A stretch of 64,000 nt of DNA from Actinoplanes sp. TBRC 11911. Its GTDB lineage: Bacteria > Actinomycetota > Actinomycetes > Mycobacteriales > Micromonosporaceae. The notes below the pieces were generated by a model. The model had not been told where the DNA came from and searched no databases. It worked only from the letters and a program-made list of their open reading frames with translations. Both the position numbers and the translations under genes were made by a program. The stretch spans positions 87,632 to 151,631 of the forward strand of contig NZ_JABBNC010000025.1 of the NCBI RefSeq assembly GCF_012933445.1, read 5' to 3'. Shown piece by piece: positions 7,867-16,450 of this stretch. How positions within the stretch are numbered: position 1 is the first letter of the stretch; each line of letters opens with the position of its first letter.

Positions 7867-9399
7867 CTATCGGCGAGGTGTCGCGGCAAATCCCGTGCTG
7901 GTGGTCCAGGCAGTCTGGAAGTCCGCCTCGGGGTCGGTGGATGCGGTGGCGCTGCGCCAGGCGACATGGCCGTCGGGGCGGACGAGGACCGCACCGTCGG
8001 GTGCCACGCCGTACAGGTCAGGCCATTGCGTTTCGGTCATGACGTGGCTGTCGACGGGTGCGCCGGGGCAGCGGGCGACGGCGTCGCGCCAGGCGTGGCC
8101 GGGTTCGGCGGTCAGCAGGACGAAACGGCGATCGAACAGGTCGATGGTGGACGATCCGTCGGCGAGCCACAGGTGCGGGGCGCGGCAGCCCGGTGCCGCG
8201 GTCTGCCGGTAGTCGGCGCCGGGCGGGTCGGCGTCGGGGCTTCCGTCGCCGGCGGTGACCGGTGAGGTGTATTGGTAGCCCATGTCGATCTGGGCCAGGC
8301 TGCGTCCGTTGAACGGCGCCCCGTTCGCCGTGAAGATCCGGGTCCAGGCGGTGCCGGTCTCGTCGGCGTTGCGGCGGCCGACCGGTTCTCGTTCGGTGGC
8401 GTAGCTGTCCAGCAGCTTCTCGCCGCCGTGGCGGTGGACGACGGCGGCGATCTTCCAGGCGAGGTTGTGTACGTCGTGCATCGCGGTGCTCACCCCGGTG
8501 GCGCCGGCGGGCGGGAAACGGTGGGCGGCGTCGCCGGCCAGGAACACCGGCCCGTACGCGTACTGCGAAGCGGATTGCGCGGCGGCCGTCCACGCGTTGG
8601 TGCCCAGCACGTCCAGGGTCAGGCCGGGAAGGCCGAGGACGCGCCGGACGACGGTCGCAGGGTCGTCGCCGGCGGCTATCGGGCCGGGTTGGCTCAGCAC
8701 CCAACGGTCGTCGGCGTGGGTCCAGATCAGCGCGGCTCCGGAGGCGGTGAGGAAGTAGATCCCGCGCGGGCGTACACCGGTCCGGGCGGTCAGGTCGGCC
8801 CGGAACGCGATCATCGTCTGCCGGCCGAGATCCTCGGGGCCGTTCATGGCGATGCCGAGTTGCCGGCGGATGCCGCTGCGGGCGCCGTCGGCCGCGATCA
8901 TCCATCGTGCCCGGACGCGCGTCGTACGGCCCGTGGTCTGCTCGGTCACCGTGGCCAGCACACCGCCGTCGACGATCTGGAACGACTCCAGCAGCGCACC
9001 CGTGCGCAGCTGCCCCGCCGGGTAGCCGCCGGCGTGCTCGCGCAGCACCGACTCGAACACATCCTGGGATACCGACAGCCCTTCACACGGGCTCACCAGG
9101 GACCGGCCGGCGGACGGCACGTCCTCGCGCAGCGGCGAACCCGTCAGGTCCGTGCGCCACTCGGCGCCGGGGGTGATCGGCAGCTCGACGGCCCGCAGGT
9201 CGGGCTCGACCCCGCAGACTCGCAGGATCTCCATCGCCCGGGCGTGCACGCCGCGGGCCCGGGGGAGGGGCGACCCGGTCACGCGTTTGTCGATCAGCAG
9301 GGATGCGACGCCGTGCCGGGACAGCAGCAGCGACGCGGTCAGCCCGGCCGGGCCGCCGCCGACGATGAGCACGGGTGTCTCGAGCATTTCGGAAGCCAT
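7867..9399 (-). CDS. FAD-dependent aromatic-ring monooxygenase (PheA/TfdB family)
   Basis: The 510-residue flavoprotein hydroxylase has the dinucleotide fold VLIVGGGPAGLTASLLLSRH at residues ~9-28, the DG motif (ARWMIAADGARSGIRRQLG) near 170, and the second FAD motif (VFLAGDAAHRFPPAGATG) near 290. The C-terminal thioredoxin-like domain of this family follows (LVRPDGHVAWR). It uses NAD(P)H and O2 to hydroxylate phenolic or polyketide-like substrates. The ATG at 9399 is preceded by GGGAG and lies beside a 27-base palindrome shared with the divergent TetR gene, so TetR repression is likely. Confidence 0.88.
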   Translation of the reverse strand: MASEMLETPVLIVGGGPAGLTASLLLSRHGVASLLIDKRVTGSPLPRARGVHARAMEILRVCGVEPDLRAVELPITPGAEWRTDLTGSPLREDVPSAGRSLVSPCEGLSVSQDVFESVLREHAGGYPAGQLRTGALLESFQIVDGGVLATVTEQTTGRTTRVRARWMIAADGARSGIRRQLGIAMNGPEDLGRQTMIAFRADLTARTGVRPRGIYFLTASGAALIWTHADDRWVLSQPGPIAAGDDPATVVRRVLGLPGLTLDVLGTNAWTAAAQSASQYAYGPVFLAGDAAHRFPPAGATGVSTAMHDVHNLAWKIAAVVHRHGGEKLLDSYATEREPVGRRNADETGTAWTRIFTANGAPFNGRSLAQIDMGYQYTSPVTAGDGSPDADPPGADYRQTAAPGCRAPHLWLADGSSTIDLFDRRFVLLTAEPGHAWRDAVARCPGAPVDSHVMTETQWPDLYGVAPDGAVLVRPDGHVAWRSATASTDPEADFQTAWTTSTGFAATPRR

Positions 9400-9410
9400 T
9401 GCGGTGCTCC

Positions 9411-9437
9411 CTTCATCATAGTGAGACTATGATGAAG
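9411..9437. promoter_or_regulatory. perfect palindromic operator between FAD monooxygenase and TetR genes
   Basis: CTTCATCATAGT and its exact reverse complement ACTATGATGAAG flank a 3-base centre (GAG), giving 12-base arms. The palindrome contains a TATGAT -10-like hexamer on both strands (9428-9433 plus; 9419-9414 minus), so a bound TetR dimer could block both divergent promoters. It lies 12 bases before the monooxygenase ATG and 20 bases before the TetR GTG. Confidence 0.85.
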
Positions 9438-9456
9438 ACAGTGATACTCTCCCACC

Positions 9457-10056
9457 GTGGTTGTCAAGAAGGGTCACCGGCAACGTCAGGCGATGGCGAC
9501 GAAGGCGCAGATCGCCTCGGCAGCGCGTGCCCTGTTCGCCGGCCAGGGCTACGTGGCGACGACCATTGCCGCGATCGCGGAATCCGCCGACATCCCGGCA
9601 CCGACGATCTATTCGGCGTTCGGCGGGAAGGCCGCCATACTGCGGGCCATCGCCTGGGGGATCGCCGACACCCTCGACATCGACCGCGCCCACGAAGAGG
9701 CCCTCGCGGAGCCGGACCCCCGAGACGGCCTCCGGCGGGCGGCGAACATTCAGCGCCGGCAGTTCGAGCAGATGTACGACGTCATCGACATCTACCAGGA
9801 AGCGGCCCGCACCGACCCGGACATCGCGCGGGACATGCGGACCATCGCTGCCAACCGCGAACGCGCCTTCCGCCGCCACGTCGAAGCCATCGCCGCCCAC
9901 CTCGCACCGGGCGTCAGCACCGACGACGGCGTGGCCATCTATCTCACGCTGGTCCTGCCCGAGGTATATCGAACCCTGGTCATCGAACGCGGATGGACCG
10001 CTGGCCGCTACGAGAACTGGCTCGCCGACGCCCTGATCACGCAGCTGCTGCCCTAG
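9457..10056 (+). CDS. TetR/AcrR-family transcriptional regulator
   Basis: The N-terminal DNA-binding helices are typical: KAQIASAARALFAGQGYVAT, TIAAIAESADIPAPTIYSAF, GGKAAILRAIAWG. The C-terminal all-helical ligand domain (residues ~70-199) is TetR_C-like and ends VYRTLVIERGWTAGRYENWL. It is divergent from the FAD monooxygenase and probably represses both genes through the palindrome at 9411-9437, being released by a small aromatic ligand. A GTG at 9457 gives the longest product; an ATG at 9493 (MATKAQ) is an alternative start. Confidence 0.87.
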   Translation: MVVKKGHRQRQAMATKAQIASAARALFAGQGYVATTIAAIAESADIPAPTIYSAFGGKAAILRAIAWGIADTLDIDRAHEEALAEPDPRDGLRRAANIQRRQFEQMYDVIDIYQEAARTDPDIARDMRTIAANRERAFRRHVEAIAAHLAPGVSTDDGVAIYLTLVLPEVYRTLVIERGWTAGRYENWLADALITQLLP

Positions 10057-10063
10057 AGCATTG

Positions 10064-10813
10064 CTACGCAGCTGGGTACTCCGCGGCCGGGGACGCCTCG
10101 CACCAGCGCGCCCACTGGTAGTGCGCCGCGGCGGTGATGAACACCGCGCCCACGACGACGCCCGCCCCGATCGCCGCGTACAGCTGGAGATGGAGACCGT
10201 AGAGCAGCACGCCGACATCGGAGCCGAGGACGACGCCGGTGATCACGGCGATGCTGCCGGCCACGCTGAGCATCTTGCGCAAGGGACGCCAGCGGCCGGC
10301 CAGCATCATGTTCAGTTTCTCCTCGCCCCACGACGCGGCCAGCAGAACGGTCAGCTCGGGTACCAGTTGGGCGTAGGCCGCTCGCAAATGAGCGATCCGC
10401 CCCGCGAACTCCCAGTCGTCGATGGCGATTTCGAGGCAGCGTAAGAAGCTGACCACTCCCAGAAACACCAGCGAGGTCAGGACGAGGACGTCGAACACGG
10501 TGACGCTGGCCGAGCGATCATGCCCGCCGCCGTGGAATCCCAGAGCGATCAGACCCGCCGACACGGCACCGATGAACACACTCGCGCGTCCATTGGCCTC
10601 GCTGATCGTGGCGGCGCGTTTGGTCTGGAGATTGTAATGCTCGGTGGTGAGCAGGGTGATCCACGCGGCCTGCGCGCCACCCGCATCGGTCAGTCGCAAA
10701 ACCTGCGCGGGAGTCAGCGGTGATTCCGGTATGGACGACCTCACTGAAACCTCCTCTGACAGGCGATCGATAGCGTCCGCCATCGACGATTTGTGCCCGA
10801 GCGTCCGGTTCAT
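10064..10813 (-). CDS. four-helix membrane protein of unknown function
   Basis: The 249-residue protein has a soluble N-terminal helix region (TPAQVLRLTDAGGAQAAWIT, LLTTEHYNLQTKRAATISEA), then four predicted membrane segments in two pairs: VFIGAVSAGLIALGF and VTVFDVLVLTSLVFLGVVSF (residues ~78-120), then a cytoplasmic stretch (DWEFAGRIAHLRAAYAQL), then SVAGSIAVITGVVLGSD and LYAAIGAGVVVGAVFITAAA. The two-pair layout recalls SLATT-like proteins, but no defining motif is visible. It converges on the TetR gene with an 8-base gap. Function is unknown. Confidence 0.65.
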   Translation of the reverse strand: MNRTLGHKSSMADAIDRLSEEVSVRSSIPESPLTPAQVLRLTDAGGAQAAWITLLTTEHYNLQTKRAATISEANGRASVFIGAVSAGLIALGFHGGGHDRSASVTVFDVLVLTSLVFLGVVSFLRCLEIAIDDWEFAGRIAHLRAAYAQLVPELTVLLAASWGEEKLNMMLAGRWRPLRKMLSVAGSIAVITGVVLGSDVGVLLYGLHLQLYAAIGAGVVVGAVFITAAAHYQWARWCEASPAAEYPAA

Positions 10814-10990
10814 TTCCAGGGCTTAACTCGTGCTTTCATATTGCCGAGAGGACCGCCGAGTCCAATATGAGCTGGCTTACATCCGAGTTCGGTTCCGTGC
10901 CCCGTAGTGGTCAAAGTTGCGGGCGGTCCCGTTCGGGGGGAGGATGGGGGCGGTTGATGACCCAGCCATTGCTCCGAGAGGAGATGGCTG

Positions 10991-11383
10991 GTGCCCAGAA
11001 TCGCTGATTCTGAAATGCGTATCCCGCAGCGGGACGCAGGCCCTTTCTGCTGGTCACAGCGCCGGGTCGGCTGGGTCGACGTGATCTGTCTGGCCGGCGA
11101 GCTGGATCTGGCCACGGCGGAGGACTTGCGCGAACGACTGATGAGCGTCGTCGAGTCCGGTGCCGCCACCTCGATCGTGCTCGACTTTTCGGACGTAGGC
11201 TATGTCGACGCCCGCAGCGTCGATGCCATCGTTACTGCTTGGACGGCCGCGACGAGCCGGGGCCGACGGTTGCAGGTCGAGGGGCTGCACGGCATGCCGG
11301 CAATGGTTTTCCGTGTCCTCGGGCTCGAGTCGCTGCTGGTCACCGACGGCGGCACGTCATGGCGGGAGGCCGGGCTTGACTGA
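10991..11383 (+). CDS. STAS-domain anti-sigma-factor antagonist
   Basis: The 130-residue protein is a single STAS domain: DVICLAGELDLATAEDLRER, then TSIVLDFSDVGYVDARSVDA, with DxRS in place of the usual D-S-S/T phosphosite motif. This family binds anti-sigma kinases and frees sigma factors; the serine in VDARSVD is the likely phosphoryl acceptor. The GTG start has AGGAG 8 bases upstream. Its last bases overlap the TTG start of the GAF-ANTAR gene, so the two are co-translated and probably act in one stress pathway. A 7-base inverted repeat lies over its first codons. Confidence 0.82.
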   Translation: MPRIADSEMRIPQRDAGPFCWSQRRVGWVDVICLAGELDLATAEDLRERLMSVVESGAATSIVLDFSDVGYVDARSVDAIVTAWTAATSRGRRLQVEGLHGMPAMVFRVLGLESLLVTDGGTSWREAGLD

Positions 11384-12860
11384 GGCGGACGGGAGGGCGG
11401 CGTCCGGCGGCGACGTCTCGCCGGCGGAGCGTAAGCGGCGGGCCGACCTGTGGGAGGCCGGCGCGGACGAGCGCGAGCGGTTGGCCGACGAACGGGAACG
11501 GCTGGCCGACGAGCGAGAGGCGCTGGCCGACGAGCGGGAACGCGCCGCCGACCGGCAGGAACACGCCCAGGACGAACGAGAGGTTGACCACGCGGCGCGG
11601 GCCGGGACCAACGACGACGCGATGGAGGTGGCCGCGACCGAGGCGGCGCTGCGCCGGGCCGAGGCGGCGGTACGCCGGGCCGAGGCGGAGCTGGAGCGTA
11701 CGCGGGAGGCCGCCGACCGGGTCCGGGCCCGTGCTGCTCTTCGCGTTGCCGGGAGCGCGCGGGCGGCGACCGCTGTTACCGCCGGACAGACAGCGGATCC
11801 TGACGAATCCGCGTGGCTGTCCGATCGGCGGGACTTCATCGCCGCCGAACGTGACGCCCGGGCCGACGATCGGGACACGCTCGCCGACCGGCGCGAGGAG
11901 ACGGCCGAGCTCCGGGAGCAACTGGCCGACGACCGGGAGCGGGAGCTGTTCGATCGGGAGCGGAGTTTCGATCAGCAGCGACCGGGCGGCCGCCGGCCCG
12001 CGGCGGCGCGGCTGCACACCGGCCGGGACCCGGTGGCGGACGCCGAGGCGCGCGCCGACGGTGAACGGCGACGGGAGCGTGCCGTGGTCAACCGGCGTGC
12101 CGCCGCGCACGATCGGGCACGTGCCGCGGCCGAGTGGGGCCCACAGGCGTACGGGCCGATGTTGCTGGCGAGTTTTGCTCCACTGGCCCGGCAGTTGTTC
12201 GGCAACGACGACCTGCGGGAGGTGCTCGCGCAGGTCCTGAAGTTCACCGTCGGCGCGGTGGCCGGCTGCGAGCGGGCGAGCGTGACGTTGTACCAGCATG
12301 GACGCGTCGTGGACACGGTGAGCAGTGACGCGGTCGCCGCCGAACTCGACAACATCCAGTTCGCGACCGGCATCGGTCCCGCGCCGGAAGCCATGGAGAG
12401 CGATCGTCCGATCCATGTGGCCGGCCTGTCCGCGGTGCGGCGCTGGCCGGTCCTGGCTGCCACTGCCGCCGACCTCGGGGTGTCGAGCGCCCTCAGCTAC
12501 GGGTTGTTCGTGTACCGGCCGGCCCGGTGGTCGGCGCTCGGAGCGTTCAGTCTCTACGGTGCGGCCCCGGACGCGTTCGGCGACGAAGACGACGAGTTCG
12601 GTTCAATCCTGGCCTCGTACGTGGCGGTGGCCGTGGCCGTGGCGCAGCGGCAGGACGAGGTCGATCGTCGGGAGGCCGCGCTGCATCGCGGACTGAGCAG
12701 CCGGGACATCATCGGGCAGGCCAAGGGCATCCTGATGGAACGCCAGCGGCTGTCCGCCGGGGACGCCTTCGATCTGTTGCGCCGGGTGTCGCAGCGGCTG
12801 AACCGCCGGCTCACCGACGTCGCGCAGCAGTTGGCCGAGACCGGAGAGCTGCCGACATAG
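11376..12860 (+). CDS. GAF-ANTAR regulator with long charged coiled-coil N-terminus
   Basis: A TTG at 11376 with GGAGG 7 bases upstream gives 494 residues and overlaps the STAS gene's stop. Residues ~1-255 are dominated by Arg/Glu/Asp heptad repeats (ERERLADERERLADEREALA, EAALRRAEAAVRRAEAELER), a long coiled coil. A GAF domain follows (~265-410: VGAVAGCERASVTLYQHGRV, FATGIGPAPEAMESDRPI), then a C-terminal ANTAR domain (ALHRGLSSRDIIGQAKGILM, AFDLLRRVSQRLNRRLTDVA). ANTAR domains bind paired RNA hairpins to prevent termination, and GAF senses ligand or redox state. The charged coiled coil is unusually long for this class and may mediate oligomerisation. Confidence 0.85.
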   Translation: MTEADGRAASGGDVSPAERKRRADLWEAGADERERLADERERLADEREALADERERAADRQEHAQDEREVDHAARAGTNDDAMEVAATEAALRRAEAAVRRAEAELERTREAADRVRARAALRVAGSARAATAVTAGQTADPDESAWLSDRRDFIAAERDARADDRDTLADRREETAELREQLADDRERELFDRERSFDQQRPGGRRPAAARLHTGRDPVADAEARADGERRRERAVVNRRAAAHDRARAAAEWGPQAYGPMLLASFAPLARQLFGNDDLREVLAQVLKFTVGAVAGCERASVTLYQHGRVVDTVSSDAVAAELDNIQFATGIGPAPEAMESDRPIHVAGLSAVRRWPVLAATAADLGVSSALSYGLFVYRPARWSALGAFSLYGAAPDAFGDEDDEFGSILASYVAVAVAVAQRQDEVDRREAALHRGLSSRDIIGQAKGILMERQRLSAGDAFDLLRRVSQRLNRRLTDVAQQLAETGELPT

Positions 12861-13005
12861 CCGTTACGGCTCGATGGGCAGCGTCGCGCCAGCGCACCGG
12901 CACGGGCTAACCGAAGGGGAGCCTCATTACTTACGACTTGTGCGTAACCGCATCGTGCGTCAGGATCCGAGGGCACCTTGCGTCCGTAAGAGGAGGATGA
13001 TCGTC

Positions 13006-13419
13006 GTGCCGACGGTGGCAGACTTTCGCGCGGCCGGAATCCGGCTTCCCGGGCCCTGCGAGAAGTGGGCGGACGACGCCGACCTCATCCGCGGTGTCGT
13101 CGATCGCGTCGGTGACAAGTGGACCGTCATCGTGATCGGTACGCTGGGTGACGGCCCCCGGCGGTACACGGATCTCCACCAACTGGTCCCCGGCATCTCG
13201 CAGCGCATGCTGACCCTGACGCTGAAGCACCTCGTACGCGACGGCCTGGTCGAGCGCACCGCCTTCGCGGAGGTACCGCCGCGCGTCGAGTATTCGCTGA
13301 CACCCCTCGGCCACACGCTCCTGAGCTCGGTGCTGGCGCTCGCGCAGTGGGCGTACGAACACCGCGACGACATCCGTAACCACCGCGAGGAGTTCGACCG
13401 GGCGAGCGTCGCCCGGTGA
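13006..13419 (+). CDS. HxlR-family winged-helix regulator
   Basis: The 137-residue protein has the HxlR core: DLIRGVVDRVGDKWTVIVIG, RYTDLHQLVPGISQRMLTLT, LKHLVRDGLVERTAFAEVPP, RVEYSLTPLGHTLL. AGGAGG at 12991-12996 directly abuts an ATG at 12997, leaving no spacer, whereas the GTG at 13006 sits 9 bases away; the GTG is chosen. HxlR proteins respond to reactive aldehydes, quinones or oxidants. The next gene is a flavin-dependent oxidoreductase 190 bases downstream on the same strand, a common partner. The leader contains CTTACG and CGTAAG half-sites. Confidence 0.87.
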   Translation: MPTVADFRAAGIRLPGPCEKWADDADLIRGVVDRVGDKWTVIVIGTLGDGPRRYTDLHQLVPGISQRMLTLTLKHLVRDGLVERTAFAEVPPRVEYSLTPLGHTLLSSVLALAQWAYEHRDDIRNHREEFDRASVAR

Positions 13420-13610
13420 CGTCCAAGATCCTGGCTCTCGCTCTGAACGGCCTCCGAACTCACTGATGCGGCGCACATCAATGTGCCTTTTGTACCGCCC
13501 ACATTTCTGACTCATGATGGGGCTGCGCACATTTCGTAAGCATCATGAAGCACCGGGCGATGAGGTCGTGAACCTCGACGACAACCGCGTCGCTTGAGAG
13601 AGGTTCGGCA

Positions 13611-14627
13611 GTGGAACTCGGGATTTACTCCTTCGGCGGCGTGACTGCGGACACGCGTACCGGGGAAACCATCAGCGTGCGGCAGCGGCTGGACAATCTG
13701 GTGCGGCAGGCCGTCATGGCCGACGAGGCCGGCCTCGACCTGATCGCCCTGGGCGAGCACCACCGCGCCGATCACGCGATATCGGCGCCCGAGGTGGTGC
13801 TGGCGGCGATCGCGAGTGTCACCGAGAACATCCGGCTGGCGTCCGGGGTCACGGTGCTGTCAACCCAGGATCCCGTACGCGTGTACCAGCAGTTCGCGAC
13901 CCTGGATCAACTGTCCGGCGGCCGTGCCGAGATCATCGCGGGCCGGGGTGCGTTCACCGAGTCGTTCCCGTTGTTCGGCTACGACATCCGCGACTACGAC
14001 GTGCTGTTCGAGGAGAAGATCCGGCTCTTGCTGCAGCTCGTACGCGAGGAGCGGCCGGTGTGGCAGGGCACCACGCGGGCGGCGCTCAACGGCGAGGTGG
14101 TGGCGCCGCGAGCCCTGCAGGATCCGCTGCCCGTCTGGATCGGCGTGGGCGGCACGCCCAAGTCGGCGGTGCGCGCCGGGACGCTGGGCGCGCCGATGTT
14201 CCTGGCCCTGTTCACCAGCCCCGACCCGGGCCACCGGACGGTCGAGCTCTACCGGCGTGCCGCCGAACAGGCCGGCCACGACGCGGCGGCGCTGCCGATC
14301 GCGAGCGGCGGCCACATGTACATCGGACGCTCGTCGCAGAAGGCCAAGGACGACTTCTTCCCGTACTACTCGGACTACTTCAAGCTGCACCCGTCGATGC
14401 CCAACGGCATGCCCCGGCCTGTGTACGACCAGTGGCTGAGCAGCGGCTTGCTGGTCGGCAGCCCGCAGGAGGTCATCGACGGCATCATGCGGCATCACGA
14501 GATGCTCGGCATCAGCCGCTACGTGGGCCAGTTCGACGTCGGCAGCATGTCGTTCGGAATGGTCAGCGAGAGCCTGGAGCTGTTCGCGACGGAGGTGGCC
14601 CCGGTCATCCGAAAGGAAACCGCGTAG
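13611..14627 (+). CDS. LLM-class (luciferase-like) flavin-dependent oxidoreductase
   Basis: The 338-residue TIM-barrel protein opens MELGIYSFGG and contains LDLIALGEHHRADHAISAPE, LASGVTVLSTQDPVRVYQQF, TLDQLSGGRAEIIAGRGAF and ESFPLFGYD, all landmarks of the bacterial luciferase-like monooxygenase family that uses FMNH2 or F420. The C-terminal part (VGSPQEVIDGIMRHHEMLGI) is also family-typical. The GTG start follows GAGAGG. It lies downstream of the HxlR gene and may be its target. Substrate and cofactor cannot be told from sequence. Confidence 0.87.
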   Translation: MELGIYSFGGVTADTRTGETISVRQRLDNLVRQAVMADEAGLDLIALGEHHRADHAISAPEVVLAAIASVTENIRLASGVTVLSTQDPVRVYQQFATLDQLSGGRAEIIAGRGAFTESFPLFGYDIRDYDVLFEEKIRLLLQLVREERPVWQGTTRAALNGEVVAPRALQDPLPVWIGVGGTPKSAVRAGTLGAPMFLALFTSPDPGHRTVELYRRAAEQAGHDAAALPIASGGHMYIGRSSQKAKDDFFPYYSDYFKLHPSMPNGMPRPVYDQWLSSGLLVGSPQEVIDGIMRHHEMLGISRYVGQFDVGSMSFGMVSESLELFATEVAPVIRKETA

Positions 14628-14692
14628 CCGGCGCGCGCCACGTCGGCCGCCCGTCACCGCCATACTGCCCCGGCCCGGCCTCGCGCCGCGAG

Positions 14693-15015
14693 CCCGCGAC
14701 CGGCATCGGCCGACGAGCTGACCCGATGAGCCGCACCATGCCTCAAGGCCGACGCGACCTCGCCCATGCATCCCACTATGCGGCGACCCCGGCCACATTC
14801 TGGACTTTCTTGCGACCTTGGAGACTTACGCCCACATGCGAGCCATAAGTCTCCAAGGTCTCCAAAACGCCCCGGAAAGCGGCCGAGCAAAAGGTGCGAA
14901 AGCGGAGAAAGGCTCCATTGTGGACAAGAATCTCATCTTGTGGACGCGCTGCCACGATGTGGTCGCCGGTCCCACACAACGGACACTGATCCCACATTAT
15001 GGCCTCGTATGGCGG
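14693..15015. repeat. dispersed repeat, copy 1, with long stem-loop
   Basis: About 320 bases here match 36453-36780 with scattered substitutions and small indels. Shared blocks include CCCGCGAC-GGCATCGGCCG at the left end, ATCCCACTATG, the hairpin, GGACGCGCTGCCACGATGTGG, and TCCCACATTATGGCCTCGTA at the right end. The hairpin (about 14814-14860) has 15-base perfect arms (GACCTTGGAGACTTA and its complement) around a 17-base loop. No transposase is encoded. It lies directly against a truncated aldo/keto reductase remnant. Confidence 0.8.
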
Positions 15016-15016
15016 C

Positions 15017-15180
15017 GCCGGCAGAAAGTCGATCAGCGAAGTCGCCTGGGTTCTCCACCAGGGCGATTACGTGACGGCGCTGGCCGGCACCAAGCGCCGG
15101 ACATATCTTGAAGAGAACGTCGCCGCCGGGCGGATCGAGCTCAGCACCGACGTTCTCGACGAGGTCAGCGCCGCTTCCGG
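15017..15180 (+). pseudogene. aldo/keto reductase C-terminal remnant
   Basis: Immediately right of the repeat the frame reads SEVAWVLHQGDYVTALAGTK, RRTYLEENVAAGRIELSTDV, LDEVSAA. This is the NADPH-binding end of an aldo/keto reductase (relatives read ALAWVLAQG--IVPIPGTKRR-YLEENVAA). The first ~250 residues of the enzyme are absent because the repeat begins where homology stops. Past 15180 the match shifts frame (PVGAAV) and fades. It is a deletion remnant and probably not expressed. Confidence 0.75.
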
Positions 15181-15380
15181 TCGGTGCGGCGGTCTTCCGG
15201 CCACAGCCCGGCTCGGGCACCGCGGAACGCTTCGCCTTCCTCCGCGTCCTCGGCCAGCAAGCCTTCGACGCCGAACGACCGGCCCCGTGACGGCTCCGAG
15301 TCTCTGTCGGGATGCTGATTTACACCGGCCTATGCCTGCCCGACCCTGGCGTTTGTGCAGCCGCGCCCGGGGAGCGACCG

Positions 15381-16442
15381 ATGGATCAGACCGACGCCAA
15401 CTTCCGGCAACGCGAACTGGAGCTGGAGGAAGCGAAATTCCGGTACGCCCAAAGCAACGACAAGCGGCAACGCCGTTGGGGGCTGTGGACAGTCGTCGTC
15501 TCGACCATGCTGACGGTGCTCGTCGTCGGCACCACCGTCGTCCTGTCCATCCGCCAGCTGGCCGCGAGTCAGAGCCAGTTCGAGCGCAACTCCCGCGCGA
15601 CCTATTACAGCAACATCGTCGACGGCCTGGGCAGCAATTCGGTAGCCGTGCAGACGAACTCCATGCAGCTGCTGACCAAGTTCGTCCAGGACCGCTCGAA
15701 CTATGACGGCGACACGGCGAAGCAGCAGGACGGCGCCGGCGACGCCCTCCAAGTGCTGACCGCTTTCATCCAGGATTTGAGCACGCCCACCAGCCGCGGC
15801 CTGCCCGACTATCTGTCGCCGCAGCCGGTGGTGGTGTCGCGCGCGATGAACCAGGTGAAGAAGCTGGACTCGGACGCGATGCTCGGCGTGCACAGCACCG
15901 ACATCAGCCGCGCGAACCTGCATGGCATTTCCCTGCCCTACTTCCGGCCGAACGGCGCGTTTCTGGGCGTCGCGGTCGACTTCCGCCGAGCCAATCTCCG
16001 CGGTCTTGCGCTGCGGGCCGACGAAAACACTCTCCGGCGCGCCTTCTTCACGTGCGCCAGCCTGAACAGCGCCAACCTGGGCGACGCCGACCTCCAGTAC
16101 GCCGACCTGACCGGCGCCGATCTCCGCGGCGCCAACCTGAGCCGGACCCGGAACTTGCGGTCCGGCCAGCTGACCGGCGTCATGGTCGACGGCCGCACGA
16201 AGCTACCCGCCGGGGTATCCGCGACCACCAAGCCGTGGGGATACACCACACCCGTCTGTGTTGCCACCGTCAACCGCATGACCGGCATGATCGCGGGTCA
16301 GGGCTACGACCCGGCACTGATGTGCCCGCGGGATCAGAAAACCTGGAAGACCGCGGCCGTCCGTACGCGATTCATCGGCGTGCTGGACGACCTGATCGCG
16401 GTGTGCGGCCTGCGCCAGCCGAAAACACTCCCGGCGTCCTGA
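15381..16442 (+). CDS. membrane-anchored pentapeptide-repeat protein
   Basis: The 353-residue product is read from the ATG at 15381, preceded by GGGGAG 7 bases upstream. A charged N-terminal helix (FRQRELELEEAKFRYAQSND) leads into one membrane helix (GLWTVVVSTMLTVLVVGTTV, residues ~34-55). A helical domain with TYYSNIVDGLGSNSVAVQTN follows. Residues ~175-275 contain pentapeptide repeats (A-D/N-L-x-x: RANLRGLALRA, NSANLGDADLQYADLTGADL, RGANLS), which fold as a right-handed beta-helix. The function of such actinobacterial proteins is unknown. The C-terminus contains four Cys. Confidence 0.78.
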   Translation: MDQTDANFRQRELELEEAKFRYAQSNDKRQRRWGLWTVVVSTMLTVLVVGTTVVLSIRQLAASQSQFERNSRATYYSNIVDGLGSNSVAVQTNSMQLLTKFVQDRSNYDGDTAKQQDGAGDALQVLTAFIQDLSTPTSRGLPDYLSPQPVVVSRAMNQVKKLDSDAMLGVHSTDISRANLHGISLPYFRPNGAFLGVAVDFRRANLRGLALRADENTLRRAFFTCASLNSANLGDADLQYADLTGADLRGANLSRTRNLRSGQLTGVMVDGRTKLPAGVSATTKPWGYTTPVCVATVNRMTGMIAGQGYDPALMCPRDQKTWKTAAVRTRFIGVLDDLIAVCGLRQPKTLPAS

Positions 16443-16450
16443 CGGTGGTC

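Noticed and set aside
14776..14997. Open frame MWDQCPLCGTGDHIVAARP on the minus strand, partly shared with repeat copy 2
   Set aside because: Only the first ~38 residues stay in the same frame between copies; indels break the rest, so the repeat is better explained as non-coding.
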